Made by a program: the position numbers and the translations under genes
Notes under the pieces: model-generated
What the model was told of the DNA's origin: nothing
What the model saw: the letters and a program-made list of their open reading frames with translations, nothing else
Databases searched by the model: none
Assembly (NCBI GenBank): GCA_003533825.1
Contig: DQCG01000470.1
Span: 1-5,501 of the forward strand
Source: Phycisphaerales bacterium
GTDB lineage: Bacteria; Planctomycetota; Phycisphaerae; Sedimentisphaerales; Anaerobacaceae
Direction of reading: 5' to 3'
Length of the DNA stretch: 5,501 bases
In this document: positions 3,606 to 5,501 of the stretch, in pieces
Position numbering within the stretch: the first letter of the stretch is position 1
Layout: the number at the start of each line of letters is the position of its first letter

Positions 3606-5501
3606 TTATTCAGTACCCGATTGTCCCTGGGACGCCAGTTGCTGTATCTCCTCAAAAGTGATGGGGCGATCGTAGATCCGGAAATCGTCGATGACGCCGT
3701 TGCAGTCTTCATTGTCGCTGTGACCTCCGCCCAGGAACACGGTGCTTCCGGGATCGACCCAATCTGATTCGTTCGAGGCGACCAATTCGCCGTTGATGTA
3801 CAACAATTGATCGATGATATCGGGATTATCCGGTTTGGGACGCCAGGTCATGGCTATGTGGTACCATGTTTGGGTTTCCATCCAGAAACCCCGCACATAG
3901 CCGGACTGAATACGGCCGGCAAACTCGCCGCTGCCGTAAATCCACATCTCCCAGTCGTTGCCGTCGGCACTGTTGTCGAGGATGCTGTTATAGTTGTAAA
4001 GCTCGGTTGGTTCGAACCAGAGGCAGATGGAACCGCGTATGTAATAAGCAAAATCAATCGAGACCACATCGTTATCCGTATTACCGTGTGATCCGGATAA
4101 CTGCAGGGCCTGACCATCGATACCGTCAACGTATTCGTGATTGCCCTGAGTCCCGTCAATCAATGCGGTGTGAAAACCGCCTGCGACATCGTCGGTATTG
4201 CCGTCGAGTGGCAAGTGAACGATCAGGCCGGTATCACCAAAGGACCATACATCAATTATCACCTCGTCGGTATTTTCAAACTGCCCATCGTTGGCTGTGA
4301 ACGAAAAAGTATAAAGTCCGGGAGTATCGATGACGACGACTGTTTCCATGGCGGTCGGCGTTTCAATGACTGTTTCACCGGGGCCGGAGACTTTCTGCCA
4401 TAACCGGGTCACCTCGCCAACAGGGCTGCCGTCAATATCTTCCACACTACCGGCCAGTGTGACCGATACTGAACCTTCTTCGGTAAGCCATACGGTTTGT
4501 TCTTCGCCGGCCTCAACCTGGGGAGGTTTGTTGTCGGGATAGACCAGAGAAAGAATGTCATCGACGGGTAGAACTTTGTCATAGATCATTACGTCATCGA
4601 AAGTGCTGTTACAAAAATGGTTGTCAGGATGACCGCCGCCCAGGAAAAAGGTCGTGCCGGGATCGATCCAGGTTCCCGTACTTTCATCCTTTAATTCGCC
4701 GTTTACATATAACTGGGTGGCTACCTGATCGGGTTGATTAGGATCGCGGGCCCAGGTGCACGTGAAATGCCACCATTTGTTCTGGCCGTCACCATCTTCG
4801 GCCAGGTTGTTCAGGTTGGCCGTAACGGCAGTATTATCTTCCACGCGGAAACGGGCGCGAGAATCGCCGTAAATCCACATTTCCCAGTCGTTGCCGTTGC
4901 CGGAATTATCGAAGATTGAATGGTAATTATAGAAATCGATGGGTTTGACCCACATAGCGATCGTGCCGCTATCCGGCATAATCAAATCCAGTTCCAGCCA
5001 ATCGCCGGTCACTGTAAGCTCGTCGCTGAAAAGATTGAGTCCCTGGCCGGTTTCAAAGGGAGTATATTCTGAAATGCCATCCCAGCCATCGATAATCCGG
5101 CCATAATTGAGATTGCCGGAAACATCGTTAACATTCTGGCCGTTCCAGCTTTCCTCAAAATCCCAATGCACGATCAGGTTGTTGTAATCGTGAATCCAGG
5201 TGTTGATCAGCACCTGATCGGTCACGGTGTACAGGCCGTCATTGGCAGATAATTGGAGCACGTATTGGCCGGGAGCGGTTATGGTTGCTGTTGCACTGTT
5301 ACTGTCGGCCGGTTCGATGACAATATTGTCATGGTCGGAGATGACCTGCCATCCGATAGACAGGTTTTCGTTATCATCGGTAACAATGCCTTCCAGATTG
5401 ACCACGGCCGTGGAGGTGTCATCCAATTCGACAGTCTGATTGATGCCGGCGTCGACGATTGGAGCAAGGTTTTCCCTGAAGACACTTTCACCTGCATTAC
5501 C
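3606..5501 (-). CDS. Large secreted protein with tandem PKD-like and LamG domains, C-terminal part
   Basis: The C-terminal 631 residues are visible. The frame is open to the window edge, and a TTG at 5426 is internal, because the PKD motif APIVDAGINQTVEL begins upstream of it. Numbering from the window edge, domains are PKD-like (about 12-102), LamG/concanavalin A-like (107-322), PKD-like (323-418, NKPPQVEAGEEQTVWL) and LamG (425-622), followed by a short tail ending GQSGTE. Both LamG domains share NDWEMWIYG, an LYVNGEL/LLYINGEL strand, DPG.T.FLGGGH.DN and an F.I/V.IYD closing motif, all usual for LamG domains. The family is extracellular; LamG and PKD modules bind carbohydrate or act as spacers. 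No catalytic domain, membrane anchor, PEP-CTERM or type IX sorting tail is visible at this end, so enzymatic activity and anchoring would lie in the missing N-terminal part, if anywhere. Confidence 0.92.
   Translation of the reverse strand, partial: GNAGESVFRENLAPIVDAGINQTVELDDTSTAVVNLEGIVTDDNENLSIGWQVISDHDNIVIEPADSNSATATITAPGQYVLQLSANDGLYTVTDQVLINTWIHDYNNLIVHWDFEESWNGQNVNDVSGNLNYGRIIDGWDGISEYTPFETGQGLNLFSDELTVTGDWLELDLIMPDSGTIAMWVKPIDFYNYHSIFDNSGNGNDWEMWIYGDSRARFRVEDNTAVTANLNNLAEDGDGQNKWWHFTCTWARDPNQPDQVATQLYVNGELKDESTGTWIDPGTTFFLGGGHPDNHFCNSTFDDVMIYDKVLPVDDILSLVYPDNKPPQVEAGEEQTVWLTEEGSVSVTLAGSVEDIDGSPVGEVTRLWQKVSGPGETVIETPTAMETVVVIDTPGLYTFSFTANDGQFENTDEVIIDVWSFGDTGLIVHLPLDGNTDDVAGGFHTALIDGTQGNHEYVDGIDGQALQLSGSHGNTDNDVVSIDFAYYIRGSICLWFEPTELYNYNSILDNSADGNDWEMWIYGSGEFAGRIQSGYVRGFWMETQTWYHIAMTWRPKPDNPDIIDQLLYINGELVASNESDWVDPGSTVFLGGGHSDNEDCNGVIDDFRIYDRPITFEEIQQLASQGQSGTE
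3933..3964. repeat. Internal DNA repeat of the LamG coding sequence, copy 2
   Basis: This 32-bp segment encodes the NDWEMWIYG region of the C-terminal LamG domain. It is identical at 31 of 32 positions to 4866-4897 in the other LamG domain; the exception is C at 3948 versus T at 4881. The copies are 933 bp apart, or 311 codons, which is the length of one PKD-LamG unit. The flanking sequence has diverged, so this is a well-conserved core of an older duplication. Confidence 0.7.
4866..4897. repeat. Internal DNA repeat of the LamG coding sequence, copy 1
   Basis: This is the partner of the repeat at 3933-3964, encoding the same NDWEMWIYG core in the upstream LamG domain. The near-identity sits inside domains that otherwise differ, with many synonymous and amino-acid changes. 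That points to strong constraint or local gene conversion rather than a very recent duplication of the whole unit. Confidence 0.7.

Noticed and set aside
3323..3661. 112-codon + strand frame with TTG start
   Set aside because: It changes from arginine/proline-rich to unrelated composition, has no ribosome binding site, overlaps the 3' end of the PKD/LamG gene, and competes with a better 55-codon frame.
3866..4300. 144-codon + strand frame and other frames inside 3800-5440
   Set aside because: They are shadows of the PKD/LamG gene, with arginine-rich or low-complexity translations and no family motifs.

Overview
The window looks like a piece of a bacterial chromosome from the Planctomycetes (Phycisphaerae/Sedimentisphaerales type) or a related PVC lineage. 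This is inferred from the gene families. They are a formylglycine-generating-enzyme-like protein next to a Tat-exported beta-propeller of oligogalacturonate-lyase type, and a very large secreted protein built from alternating PKD-like and LamG (concanavalin A-like) domains. Both are typical of polysaccharide-degrading members of that group. No rRNA, tRNA, CRISPR array or insertion sequence is visible.

Left part (1-1688, + strand): the C-terminal 129 residues of an FGE/SUMF1-family protein are followed after 28 bp by a complete 422-residue propeller protein with a Tat-like signal peptide. The short gap, good ribosome binding site and shared strand suggest one operon. The FGE-like protein lacks the two catalytic cysteines expected in true formylglycine-generating enzymes, so it is probably not a sulfatase activator.

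Middle (1689-2446, - strand): a compact type II toxin-antitoxin pair, with a Phd/YefM-type antitoxin followed after 12 bp by a RelE/ParE-type toxin. It runs convergently to the propeller gene. Between them are a perfect 10-bp inverted repeat and a doubtful reading frame that overlaps the propeller stop codon (ATGA) and then runs antisense through the toxin.

Next (2447-3330): an AT-rich, gene-free interval with a 12-bp palindrome, then a two-gene operon on the - strand. A 41-residue single-span membrane peptide is followed by a 103-residue protein with about four membrane spans. A TATAAT-containing promoter and a good ribosome binding site sit just upstream. Neither protein is recognised.

Then (3181-3605): mostly non-coding sequence containing a GC-rich island with a 55-codon reading frame on the + strand, either a small gene or the tail of a decayed one.

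Right part (3606-5501, - strand): the C-terminal 631 residues of a large extracellular protein with two tandem PKD-like plus LamG units. Its start lies beyond the window. No clear new defence or mobile system is present. The most novel items are the unannotated 41-aa/103-aa membrane operon and the FGE-like protein without catalytic cysteines.
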